Below are positions 53,180-61,159 of a stretch of DNA of 64,000 bases, in pieces. The notes below the pieces were generated by a model. That model worked only from the letters and a program-made list of their open reading frames with translations, searched no databases and had not been told where the DNA came from. Made by a program: the position numbers and the translations under genes. The stretch spans positions 1 to 64,000 of the forward strand of contig DATMAR010000007.1 in NCBI GenBank assembly GCA_035559795.1, read 5' to 3'. This DNA is from Fimbriimonadales bacterium. GTDB lineage: Bacteria; Armatimonadota; Fimbriimonadia; Fimbriimonadales; ATM1. The first letter of the stretch is position 1. Each line of letters begins with the position of its first letter.

Positions 53180-55597
53180 TTAAAGTTTGAGACCAATTTG
53201 CGATTGCATTTGTTCCATAATCGCAGGAATTGCATTGAAATACGCTTCTCGTAATTTTTCTAATTCGATTTCCAGCAGGCTTTGCGAAGGTGCAACGATT
53301 TGAAAAGATGTGCGAGAGGAATCATAAGTTCCGAGGCAATGCACGAAAATGCCATATTCGCTCGCTAAATCGAAGATCTTCTCGAGATTTCCTCTTCGTA
53401 ATCCGTCTGCGCTAACCCCGAACAATGCACGACCGGAGAGTTCACCGAATAAATGCGCGTCTCTTCGTTCGGAATAAGTCCACGGATTGAACTGCATTTC
53501 CGAATCCAAAATAGCGCGTTGAATCGTATCGTCCGACGTGAGTTTTCCTCTTGCCATGCGTTCCAAAAGCGGAGCGAGAATATGACGCTGAAAATGCTCT
53601 TGCGGGTCAATCAGCGCGAAACAACCCGCTTCTCCCAGGCAACACATTTCGGCGAGCGCGACGGCGACCCCCCCCTCTGAAATGTCGTGAGCACAAACGA
53701 ACAACCCTTGTTCGATGGCGTGAACCAAAAATCGAATGAACGCTGCCTCGCCTTCTAAATCGGGGGTTTCTGGAGAACCGTCTTCGATGCCATGTATCAC
53801 TCGAAGATATTCACTCGCTCCTAAACCCTCCTGACGCGCGCCACGTCCATAGCATCCGGCTATATAGATATAGCCTATTCCGTTGGGGAATCCGATGGGG
53901 GTTCGCTTCTTTGCATTTTCGATAACGCCAACCACGCCTACCGTAGGAGTAGGCAGGATTGCGCCATCCTGCGTTTCGTTATAAAAACTCACATTACCGC
54001 TCACGATGGGTATTCCCAATTTTTCGGAAGCATCCGCAATCCCTCGAACCGCTTCACGGAATTGATAATAGACTTTAGGGTCGTTCGGGTCTCCGAAATT
54101 GAGACAATCCGTCGCCGCAAGAGGCATCCCCCCCGCACATGCGACATTTCGAGCCGCTTCCAAAAGCGCGAGTTGCCCCCCCAAGTAAGGATTCGCATTC
54201 GTCCAAACACCGTTTCCGTCTATTTTCGCAACGATTCCCTTCGAATTCTCTCGCAGAAACAAAACCGCAGCGTCGCCCTTCCCCGGTCCTAAAGTCGTTC
54301 GCGTTTGCACCGACGTATCGTACTGTTCGAAAACCCAATTTTTCGCGGCGATGTTCGGACTCGAAAGCAATGCGAGTAACGCCTTTTCGTACGAAGCCGG
54401 CTCAGGAAGCGAAGAAGGCGACCACTTCGCCGCTTTTTGAACGATTTCCGGTTCGTCTGCGTCGAGAAAAACCGTAGGGCATCCATTGACGATGAAATCG
54501 GCAGGGATATCCGCTTCGACTTGTCCATTTTTCTTGACTACGACGCGTTTGGTATTCGTAACTTCGCCTATCACGACTGCTGGCAAGCCCCATTTACGGA
54601 AAATGCCGATAACCTCTTCCTCTCGACCTTTTTCGACCACTGCGAGCATGCGCTCTTGGCTTTCGCTCAGCATAATTTCGTATGCATTCATCGTCGAATC
54701 ACGAAGAGGAACTTTGTCCAAATCGATTTCCATGCCTACCCCCCCGCGAGCGGACATTTCGCATGTAGAACAGGTAAGACCTGCCGCTCCCATGTCTTGA
54801 ATGGAAACGATAGCACCGGTCGCTAAGGCTTCCAAAGTCGCTTCGACGAGCAACTTCCCCGCGAAAGGGTCACCGATTTGAACGTTCGGTCGTTTTTCTT
54901 CGCTGTCCTCACCCAAAACTTCGCTCGCAAAAGTAGCGCCGTGAATGCCGTCTCTCCCTGTCGCGCTTCCCAAATACACAACAGAATTGCCAACACCTTT
55001 TGCAATCGAGGATGCAATTTTATCGAGCGAAACGAGCCCGATGCACATCGCGTTCACGACTGGACTGCCCGAATACTTCGGGTGAAAATGCACCTCGCCT
55101 GCTACGGTGGGGACGCCGATGCAATTTCCATAATTTCCTATGCCTTGCACGACTTGGTCGAACAGTCTTCTATCCAAATTGTTTTCAGGTCGTGTTATGT
55201 CTCCGAATCGTAAAGAATCCAAACAGGCAATAGGCCGCGCGCCCATAGATAACACGTCTCGAATAATCCCCCCCACGCCTGTCGCAGCACCTTGGAAGGG
55301 TTCGACCGCAGAAGGATGATTGTGACTTTCGACTTTGAAGGCAACCCCGATTCCGTCACCGATATCTATGACCCCGGCATTCTCCAGCACCCCGATTTCG
55401 CTCGCGCGCTGATAGTTTTTGAAGAACTTCAGGATGGGTTTGCTCGATTTATACGAGCAGTGTTCGCTCCAAAGGACGCCGAACATGCCGAGCTCTGTAA
55501 GGGTCGGCTCTCTCCCCAATTCGCGGAGAATCGTTTTGTACTCATCCTCGGATAGCCCCATTTCCCTATAAAGCGGAGGCTTAACGGCTTCATGCAT
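53180..55597 (-). CDS. purL: Phosphoribosylformylglycinamidine synthase subunit PurL
   Basis: PurL carries out the ATP-dependent amidation of FGAR in purine synthesis. At 805 residues it is the small form that works with separate PurQ and PurS, neither of which is in the window. Motifs include GVLWSEHCSYKSSKP (catalytic His), FKVESHNHPSAVEPFQGAATGVGGI, DMGAAGLTCSTCEMSARGG, a second half with ATDCLNFGDP and GNVSFYNET, and late AHDISEGGVAVALAEM. It is somewhat longer than the usual 720-750. Several Gly-Gly pairs are GGGGGG. Confidence 0.96.
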   Translation of the reverse strand: MHEAVKPPLYREMGLSEDEYKTILRELGREPTLTELGMFGVLWSEHCSYKSSKPILKFFKNYQRASEIGVLENAGVIDIGDGIGVAFKVESHNHPSAVEPFQGAATGVGGIIRDVLSMGARPIACLDSLRFGDITRPENNLDRRLFDQVVQGIGNYGNCIGVPTVAGEVHFHPKYSGSPVVNAMCIGLVSLDKIASSIAKGVGNSVVYLGSATGRDGIHGATFASEVLGEDSEEKRPNVQIGDPFAGKLLVEATLEALATGAIVSIQDMGAAGLTCSTCEMSARGGVGMEIDLDKVPLRDSTMNAYEIMLSESQERMLAVVEKGREEEVIGIFRKWGLPAVVIGEVTNTKRVVVKKNGQVEADIPADFIVNGCPTVFLDADEPEIVQKAAKWSPSSLPEPASYEKALLALLSSPNIAAKNWVFEQYDTSVQTRTTLGPGKGDAAVLFLRENSKGIVAKIDGNGVWTNANPYLGGQLALLEAARNVACAGGMPLAATDCLNFGDPNDPKVYYQFREAVRGIADASEKLGIPIVSGNVSFYNETQDGAILPTPTVGVVGVIENAKKRTPIGFPNGIGYIYIAGCYGRGARQEGLGASEYLRVIHGIEDGSPETPDLEGEAAFIRFLVHAIEQGLFVCAHDISEGGVAVALAEMCCLGEAGCFALIDPQEHFQRHILAPLLERMARGKLTSDDTIQRAILDSEMQFNPWTYSERRDAHLFGELSGRALFGVSADGLRRGNLEKIFDLASEYGIFVHCLGTYDSSRTSFQIVAPSQSLLEIELEKLREAYFNAIPAIMEQMQSQIGLKL

Positions 55598-55721
55598 GGT
55601 GGTTATAGTATGCCCGAAAGGAGGGAACGGCTTTTAGGCTTCGAAAGTTCTTAATCTTTTATTCTTTGCCCCTAAAGCTGAAATCGTGGATCTATAAAAC
55701 ATACCGCTTCCACTTCGAGCG

Positions 55722-56050
55722 AAGCGAAGGGGGAACCTCTAAGAAGGGGGTGAAATATCTACGGAAATTTACATTCTCTGCATCGACTGTATGCCTCAAC
55801 AGCTCCTGCTGTTGAGGCTTTTATGCTTAGATGGGTTCTGTTACCCGTTTTTTTATGCCTCGACACTTCTGTTATGAAGCTTTAGCTTTCTCATATATCT
55901 CTCGTTCCCAAAACTCTATTTTGGGAACGTTTGCTTATGAATTGATAAAACCCCCTCCGTAAGGTTCCCCCTGAGTTTCAGGGGGAACCGATTTTCTTTA
56001 TTTTTTATGACCCCCTCCGTAAGGTTCCCCCTGCTAGCGCAAGGGGAACC
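55722..56050. repeat. Third nest of palindromic repeats
   Basis: An inverted, partial family C copy lies at about 55722-55751, family B at 55793-55818, family A at 55903-55929 and family C at 55951-55989 and 56011-56050. The 616-base gap 55598-56213 contains no gene. Besides the repeats it holds T-rich tracts near 56130-56155 and the promoter of the following operon. Confidence 0.9.
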
Positions 56051-56164
56051 GATTTTCCTAACCCCAAATGCTGACTCGAGAACTTCTACTATGTTGGATT
56101 TCCAATGCTAAAATCCAAGTATTTATACTGGATTTTTTAAGTTTTTTTTTTTAGCCTTTCCCCC

Positions 56165-56193
56165 TTGACAGAACGGATTTTCTTTGTTATCCT
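56165..56193 (+). promoter_or_regulatory. Sigma-70-type promoter of the selenoprotein-pseudopilin operon
   Basis: TTGACA (56165-56170) and TATCCT (56188-56193) are separated by 17 bases, a near-consensus housekeeping promoter. The predicted start near 56200 leaves a short leader containing GAGGAGG (56202-56208), eight bases before the ATG at 56217. Confidence 0.75.
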
Positions 56194-56216
56194 GAAAATA
56201 CGAGGAGGATTTCTTG

Positions 56217-56783
56217 ATGGAGAGTCCTGAAAATTCGAATGTGGGGACGGACACAGCGCTTCGGGAGGCAAAACTGCCTGCGTGGGTGGTAGTGGGGTTC
56301 GTTTTCGTTATTCTTTCTTCGCCCGTTTGGCTCCCTAACCTCGTGGCATTCGGTTATGACCCATTCGCAGGAGCAAACCCTTCCCAAGGTCCGGAATGGC
56401 GTAAAGACCTTTTAGGCAAACGTGTGAACCTGCCATCCAAAGACGTTCAAGGATACAAAATCCCGAAAGACCGCAACCTGTTCGTGTTTTCCATGAGCTG
56501 CAGTCCATGAGGAGACAAACAGGCTCTCGTCGAGAGACTGAAAAAAATAGCATTGCGACCGGTGATTATTGTCATCCGCGATGAATTCCGAAATGCCCCC
56601 GACCTGTATAAAAAGAAACCCGACTTAATTCTCATCCTTTGTGATTGGACGGGCAAATACGTTCCGAAAGAAATGATTGACTTCGCCCCCCAACTCGCTC
56701 TCGTTTCACCCGAAGGGACAATTATTGATATTCCCAAAGAAAACGAAAGCGCTGACGAATTCTTCAAGAGAGGAAAACTATGA
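56217..56783 (+). CDS. Candidate selenoprotein: membrane-anchored thioredoxin-like protein with CxxU
   Basis: One reading frame runs 56217-56783 with a single internal TGA at 56508-56510 (codon 98). Residues 20-40 form a membrane anchor (LPAWVVVGFVFVILSSPVW). The following domain starts with the strand NLFVFSMSC and continues after the TGA with a helix (ALVERLKKIA) and strands (PVIIVIRDEF, DLILILCDWTG, ALVSPEGTIIDIP), the order of a thioredoxin fold. The TGA falls in SCSP-TGA-GDK, exactly where the second Cys of a CxxC redox centre belongs, giving Cys95-Ser-Pro-Sec98. Downstream codons stay open for 91 more codons, with gene-like composition. The stop overlaps the next ATG (ATGA). A hairpin fitting a bacterial SECIS lies just after the TGA. 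The alternative is a nonsense mutation of TGC/TGT. Confidence 0.72.
56520..56540 (+). promoter_or_regulatory. Putative bacterial SECIS hairpin
   Basis: CTCTC (56524-56528) pairs with GAGAG (56532-56536) around the loop GTC. Below a single G-A mismatch, CAG (56520-56522) pairs with CTG (56538-56540). Counting the T of TGA as 1, the loop G and T are at 22 and 23; in the E. coli fdhF element the essential loop G and U are at 23 and 24. The hairpin is within the coding frame, as bacterial elements are. Confidence 0.6.
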
Positions 56784-57400
56784 AAAAGAAAACGAACTCC
56801 GGCTTCACATTAATAGAAGTAATCGTCTCGGTTTTGATTATCATCGCGTTAGCGGGGCTTCTCATGCCTGTATTTCAGAGAGTCAAAAGAAATTTCGCAA
56901 TTCAAGATTCATTGAGTCGTTTAAAACAACTTCATTTGGTTCTATCCATTTACCGACAAGATTACGGGGGGGAAGGTTATGCGCGCTACGATACTCCCTA
57001 CGCCTTTTATGCTTTGGGTTTACCTCCATGGTCGTACTGGTGGGACCCACGCAAGTTCGGTCTTGATTTAGAATTTTGGAAAAGTCCCTGTGGAGCCGAC
57101 AAAACGATATTCGACACGGGCATAGGCGGTCATTTCGGTTTAATAACTTACGCTGCTGGACTTTGCTACAGTCCTGAAGCTCTTCGCTCAAATGATGTTT
57201 ATTATAGAGACTATTTGGCAACGTATCGTGAAAATGCGGTGGCGTTTCTTGATATGTATTGTAATCCCCCCGGAACTGTCATCGGGAGTCCATGGACGAG
57301 TAAACGCGGGCTCGCGGTTCTACTTTCTGGACAACTAGTCAACCGATATAAAAAAGGGAACGCGGCTTTCCTTTTTTTCTACTCCGAACCGCCTGAATAA
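56780..57400 (+). CDS. Pseudopilin with conserved Cys pair (copy 1)
   Basis: The class III signal MKKKTNSGFTLIEVIVSVLI has Gly before Phe and Glu at +5, followed by LAGLLMPVFQRVKRN. The 206-residue protein has SPCGADKTIFDT and YCNPPGT in its globular part; both Cys motifs recur in the copy at 58473, suggesting a structural disulfide. The ATG overlaps the stop of the redox protein, so translation is coupled. The Gly-Gly in DYGGEGYARYD is written with G7 here, but as GGT GGT in the copy at 58473. It is likely processed by the prepilin peptidase at 40439-41461. Confidence 0.85.
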   Translation: MKKKTNSGFTLIEVIVSVLIIIALAGLLMPVFQRVKRNFAIQDSLSRLKQLHLVLSIYRQDYGGEGYARYDTPYAFYALGLPPWSYWWDPRKFGLDLEFWKSPCGADKTIFDTGIGGHFGLITYAAGLCYSPEALRSNDVYYRDYLATYRENAVAFLDMYCNPPGTVIGSPWTSKRGLAVLLSGQLVNRYKKGNAAFLFFYSEPPE

Positions 57401-57436
57401 TTTTTCTAGACAAAAAGACATAAAAAGGAGAAAAAA

Positions 57437-57790
57437 ATGATGAGTATAAAAATGAAAAAAACGATGAGCTTGATTCTTTTCATCGTAGTTATAATCATTC
57501 CCTGTTTCATTCGATTATATTCTCAGATTCCTCCTGCATGTGGCAGTGTGCCACCAGCACATCCTTGCGGAGCTTATACCATCAATTGTCAGGTCGAAGA
57601 CCCTGGAAATGGAACGAATTCATCACCACCATGGTCTTGTTGCAAAGAAGAATGGCCAAGGGGCGAACTAAAATGCAAACAATATATGGGATGGTATGTC
57701 TGTATCAATAACGAGTGGAAGCCTAAATGCGTGTATCTCAACACCCAAATGGGTCTTTATTGCGGAAACAATGGAGACTGCGGTGGATGA
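57437..57790 (+). CDS. Small Cys-rich secreted protein
   Basis: The 117 residues have a signal or anchor segment (MSLILFIVVIIIPCFIRLY) and then about 85 residues with ten Cys, including CC and CGNNGDCGG at the end. The even number and spacing suggest a disulfide-knotted extracellular domain. I recognise no family. AGGAG lies six bases before the ATG. Its place between the pseudopilin and a membrane-protein gene, downstream of a thiol-redox protein, suggests that its disulfides are formed or repaired by that protein; this is inference. Confidence 0.7.
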   Translation: MMSIKMKKTMSLILFIVVIIIPCFIRLYSQIPPACGSVPPAHPCGAYTINCQVEDPGNGTNSSPPWSCCKEEWPRGELKCKQYMGWYVCINNEWKPKCVYLNTQMGLYCGNNGDCGG

Positions 57791-57815
57791 ACTTTACGAG
57801 ATATAAGGTGATATA

Positions 57816-58442
57816 ATGAGCCGTAGAAAACTCGTCATCATTGTACTCGTTAGCCTGCTGGGGGTAGGAGGTTACTTGTTATGGCTTCTTTTTTCAAGGG
57901 AAACACTCTTACAGGTTGCCGAGAAGGTTCTGCTCGGCATAGAAAAAAAAGACGCAAGATTACTCATGCGATATTTATCCAATGAAGAGAAGAACCTCGC
58001 AGGATTGAACGAAGAAAATCTGCAGAGATTTTTAAATAGCTTTTTTAACAAGGGATTTCAAGGTTTTCAAAGGGATGGAGCACCAATCATAGAAATTTCC
58101 GAAGTATTCCACTCTTTATCTCTTACACAGGGTTATCGGCACCCTGACGGAAGAGAAAAATCCATTACAATAACTGTGGCAATGACCGATGAAGGAATTA
58201 AAGCAGTCAATCTAACAAATACTATTTTCTTCGCATCGCTATACTTGGATTGGCCAGAGAGTCTTCCTCGTACCGGAAAAAATGCTGCAAAATTGTATGC
58301 GGAGAAAATTTCAAAAGAACTTTCTTCTTTGAAAACTTCCGGGCTTAATGGAGTTGTGCAGCAGCCCATAAGTGGCCCATCAAAATTCTTTACCTGGGAA
58401 GAATTGATAAGGCGTTATGAAAAGATTGCAAGTCCAAAGTAA
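57816..58442 (+). CDS. Membrane-anchored hypothetical protein (copy 1)
   Basis: The 208-residue protein has a single N-terminal membrane helix (LVIIVLVSLLGVGGYLLWLLF) and a periplasmic domain that opens with VAEKVLLGIEKKDARLLMRYLSNEEK, a pattern seen in NTF2/SnoaL-like or lipoprotein-type domains. It is a paralogue of the product of 59158-59841; shared features include YLSNEEKNLAGLNEENLQRF versus YVSDEEKELANLSEDKLQRF and the end FFTWEELIRRYE versus FYTWDELAQMYL. The family is not recognised. It is co-oriented and closely spaced with the pseudopilin genes. Confidence 0.7.
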   Translation: MSRRKLVIIVLVSLLGVGGYLLWLLFSRETLLQVAEKVLLGIEKKDARLLMRYLSNEEKNLAGLNEENLQRFLNSFFNKGFQGFQRDGAPIIEISEVFHSLSLTQGYRHPDGREKSITITVAMTDEGIKAVNLTNTIFFASLYLDWPESLPRTGKNAAKLYAEKISKELSSLKTSGLNGVVQQPISGPSKFFTWEELIRRYEKIASPK

Positions 58443-58472
58443 CACTTACGAATTTTTCCAAAGAGGAAAACC

Positions 58473-59111
58473 ATGAAAAAGAAAACGAACTCCGGCTTCA
58501 CATTGGTCGAAGTGATTGTTTCTATTTTGATTATCATCGCGTTAGCAGGACTTCTCACGCCTGTTTTCAATAGAATGAAACGCTCGGCAGAAATACGCTC
58601 CTCGATAGCGAAGTTGCATCAACTCGGTGTGGCGGTTTCTCTCTATCGTACTGACTACGGTGGTGAAGGCTATGCTCGATACGATTCACCCAATGCGTAT
58701 TACGGTTTGGCGCTCCCCCCCCTAAGGTATTACGAGTTTTACCGGTTAGACCATTACGGTGCTGATGCGAACTTCTTGCCGAGCCCTTGCGGTGCTGACC
58801 AAACCATATTCGATACTTTTCGATGTGGCGTAATAGGCTGGATTACCTATGTCGCTCCAGAATACGAGCCTGCGTTGATGAAGCCAGGCTCAGGAAATCT
58901 GTACGAGTTCCACGATTACCTGGCGACTTATCGTGAAAACGCAGTTTTATTTATAGACCCTTACTGCAATCCCCCCGGGACCATCATGGGTGCGCCCTAC
59001 ATTTATAAGCGCGGTCTTTCGGTCTTGATTTCTGGGCAGGTCGTAAATCGTTATGGAATGGGATATGCAGGAGCGGATAATCTGCGGTGGTATTCCGACC
59101 CCCCCGAATAA
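58473..59111 (+). CDS. Pseudopilin with conserved Cys pair (copy 2)
   Basis: The first residues MKKKTNSGFTLVEVIVSILI are nearly identical to those of the pseudopilin at 56780, and the two align to the end (TYRENAVLFIDPYCNPPGT, RGLSVLISGQVVNRYG). The motifs SPCGAD and YCNPPGT are kept. The 212-residue protein diverges most in the middle. It forms, with the gene at 59158, the second copy of a duplicated pilin-plus-membrane-protein pair. Pro-Pro pairs are written as CCCCCC runs in this gene. Confidence 0.85.
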   Translation: MKKKTNSGFTLVEVIVSILIIIALAGLLTPVFNRMKRSAEIRSSIAKLHQLGVAVSLYRTDYGGEGYARYDSPNAYYGLALPPLRYYEFYRLDHYGADANFLPSPCGADQTIFDTFRCGVIGWITYVAPEYEPALMKPGSGNLYEFHDYLATYRENAVLFIDPYCNPPGTIMGAPYIYKRGLSVLISGQVVNRYGMGYAGADNLRWYSDPPE

Positions 59112-59157
59112 AGCATATAGGACAAGTTTCGTATCTCGATAATGAGGAAAGTGTGAC

Positions 59158-59841
59158 ATGATAAACAAAAAAAAAGTTGTCGTCTTATCTGTCGCCGCAA
59201 TCGTGGTCGTCGTGGCAGCAGTGCTCATCATTAAACATTTCTTCTTTCAAGAAACTCTTGACCAAGCGGCGCGTCGTGTTTTGCAAGCAATGCAAAACTT
59301 CGATGCGGGAACGCTCATGTCTTATGTTTCTGACGAAGAAAAAGAACTCGCTAACTTATCCGAAGATAAACTGCAGAGGTTTTTCGATGAATTCGTCAAA
59401 CCTCATTTGAAGGGGTTTCGCCCTGTTGGGCAAGTAGAAGTTCTCACGTTCACGATACAAGGTGGATTGAACATGACGCAGAAATATCAACACCCAGATG
59501 GAAGAACAACGTATCTAAACTCATTTGTAATGATAACTGAAAAAGGAATAAAAACCTTAAATCTCACGCGCTTTCTCTATTTATGGGCTCTTTTTACCGA
59601 GTGGCCAGCAGGAAAGCCGTATCCGCGTGGTCAAGAAAAGATGCAGTTCTACGCTGATACGACTTTAAAATATAAGGAACGACTCGAAAAAACTGGCCTT
59701 CGAGGAATCGTGGAAGTAGAAGGAAAAGATTTAACAAGAAAGTTCTATACGTGGGATGAATTGGCTCAAATGTATCTCGCTCTCAAAAAGGAAATCGCTG
59801 AGAGCAGTGGAAGAAGGAAACGCGAAGAAGCAACACATTGA
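59158..59841 (+). CDS. Membrane-anchored hypothetical protein (copy 2)
   Basis: This 227-residue paralogue of the 57816 gene product has an N-terminal helix (VVVLSVAAIVVVVAAVLII), then LDQAARRVLQAMQNFDAGTLMSYVSDEE and the shared motifs KYQHPDGR, KGIKTLNLT, TEWP and FYTWDEL. The C-terminus has an extra basic stretch (SSGRRKREEATH). It ends the operon that begins with the redox protein and is convergent with the gene at 59876. Function unknown; a pilus- or secretion-associated periplasmic role is inferred from the repeated pairing with pseudopilins. Confidence 0.7.
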   Translation: MINKKKVVVLSVAAIVVVVAAVLIIKHFFFQETLDQAARRVLQAMQNFDAGTLMSYVSDEEKELANLSEDKLQRFFDEFVKPHLKGFRPVGQVEVLTFTIQGGLNMTQKYQHPDGRTTYLNSFVMITEKGIKTLNLTRFLYLWALFTEWPAGKPYPRGQEKMQFYADTTLKYKERLEKTGLRGIVEVEGKDLTRKFYTWDELAQMYLALKKEIAESSGRRKREEATH

Positions 59842-59875
59842 ATATTGAAAACGTCCGTTATTGAGTCCTGATTTT

Positions 59876-60745
59876 TCAAGTCATTTTTATCTTCCTCACG
59901 GCCCTCATCGAAGCGACCCAGGAACGATGCGTTTTCGAATTCGGTATCGCCTCCCCGAATTCGATCCGAAACGATTCTCCGAACCCTTCTACTGTCATAG
60001 TCTCCAAGTTCGGCTTCTTCCAGCATTCCCTCGCCGCTCCCTCCACCAAATAAAGGGCTATCGTTTTGTGGTCTAAGGGAACGGGTCCGAATTCGATATC
60101 CGGAAGGCCGACTTTCGCCATTCCACGCGTGAATGCCCAACCCGCATCCGTCGTCTCAACCCAATGGATTACGACATGTAAATCGAAACGGTCTCCTCGC
60201 GAATTTCTCTGCAGTTCGTTATATAAATCCTCTCGCTTCCAAAACTTTTGCGCTTCGACATCATAAATCAAAGGCGCATTCGTTATCTCCGCCAATGCAT
60301 CTACGCAATGCGTGACGAATTGCAGGTAGGAAGTGTCTTTAATGGGTGTGTCTTCAGAAATGAATGTAACTCGAATCGCCGCGTTCGTCTTTTCTAAAAC
60401 GGAAGCGATGTCCGATGGAATTTCTGCATCCGTTTCGCAAAGAATTTCCGGTCGAAACATCATAGCGTTTTGCTCTCTCTTGGCAAAACCGATATGAAAA
60501 CGAATGTCGCTGAACGTCAAACCTTCTTTGGCTCCTATAGGCACCCCCCCTTTGCGATGGGGATTGCGCGCAAGAAGCCGCTCCATCAATTCTTTATCCG
60601 ATGGAAGATTTTCAGCAGAGGTGTAAATCCAATATTCGCTGCGCACGAGGGGGGGCTGATGTTTGCTCTTGCGCCTTTTCAAAAAGACAAACAAAACCGA
60701 GAAAACAACTGCCAAGAAAAGAATAGCGAGAAAAACATTCAGCAT
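59876..60745 (-). CDS. Membrane-anchored hypothetical protein
   Basis: I chose ATG 60745 (MLNVFLAILFLAVVFSVLFV), which starts the membrane helix and overlaps the stop of the zinc-ribbon gene by seven bases. A basic stretch (KRRKSKHQ) follows, then a cytoplasmic domain of about 250 residues with TFSDIRFHIGFAKRE, IRVTFISEDTPIKDTSYLQF and WAFTRGMAKVGLPDIEFGPV. The last resembles DUF4261-like segments, but I cannot assign it. It is a predicted single-pass inner-membrane protein. Confidence 0.65.
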   Translation of the reverse strand: MLNVFLAILFLAVVFSVLFVFLKRRKSKHQPPLVRSEYWIYTSAENLPSDKELMERLLARNPHRKGGVPIGAKEGLTFSDIRFHIGFAKREQNAMMFRPEILCETDAEIPSDIASVLEKTNAAIRVTFISEDTPIKDTSYLQFVTHCVDALAEITNAPLIYDVEAQKFWKREDLYNELQRNSRGDRFDLHVVIHWVETTDAGWAFTRGMAKVGLPDIEFGPVPLDHKTIALYLVEGAARECWKKPNLETMTVEGFGESFRIEFGEAIPNSKTHRSWVASMRAVRKIKMT

Positions 60746-60957
60746 GAAAGTTTGCCTTCTAACCACGGACGAGCCGCTTCCACTTCCTGCTCCGTTAAAT
60801 TCGCGAAACATCCCTCGCAAAGTCCTACCAAATTCACTTTAGGAGAGCGACAAAGCATGCATCGGTCTATCTCTCGTGCGAGGCAAACCTGTCGAGGGTT
60901 TCGAATCGCGCGCAAAAGGTCTTCGCGCCTAACCCCTTCGCTGTTGTATCGCCGCAT
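60739..60957 (-). CDS. Small zinc-ribbon-like protein
   Basis: The 72 residues contain CMLC and CEGC separated by 12 residues, a treble-clef or zinc-ribbon arrangement, after a basic N-terminal half (RREDLLRAIRNPRQVCLARE). The end of the gene overlaps the downstream membrane-protein start. DNA, RNA or protein binding is possible; nothing more specific can be said. Confidence 0.65.
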   Translation of the reverse strand: MRRYNSEGVRREDLLRAIRNPRQVCLAREIDRCMLCRSPKVNLVGLCEGCFANLTEQEVEAARPWLEGKLSC

Positions 60958-60990
60958 CGTTTGAATTATGAATGTCAGGAGCGTTTAGGG

Positions 60991-61011
60991 TCGCGCCTTA
61001 CGGCGCACCTA
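60991..61011. repeat. Fourth copy of the GCGCC-TTAC-GGCGC hairpin repeat
   Basis: GCGCC at 60993-60997 and GGCGC at 61002-61006 around TTAC, with the same flanks (TCGCGCC, CACCTAC) as the three copies at 7343-7456. It lies between the divergent zinc-ribbon gene and murA; the rest of the 200-base gap shows no gene. Confidence 0.85.
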
Positions 61012-61159
61012 CGTTTAGATTAGATTTTCGAAAACGGGGTATAACCACTGAAACGTTGGGTCTCCGCTTGGGTAACTATAAGAAAAGGGTAGAAAATTTG
61101 GCAAAAGTTGGATATATTTCTGGATGGATGGAAATATCCTTCAAGGATGGAGGAAAAAG

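Noticed and set aside
56130-56160. T-rich tract as a terminator for an upstream gene
   Set aside because: No stable GC-rich stem directly precedes it, and the nearest upstream gene (purL) is transcribed the other way.
56508-56510. Simple nonsense mutation as explanation for the TGA
   Set aside because: Not excluded, but less likely: the TGA is exactly at the redox position, the frame stays open and gene-like, and a hairpin with correct spacing follows.
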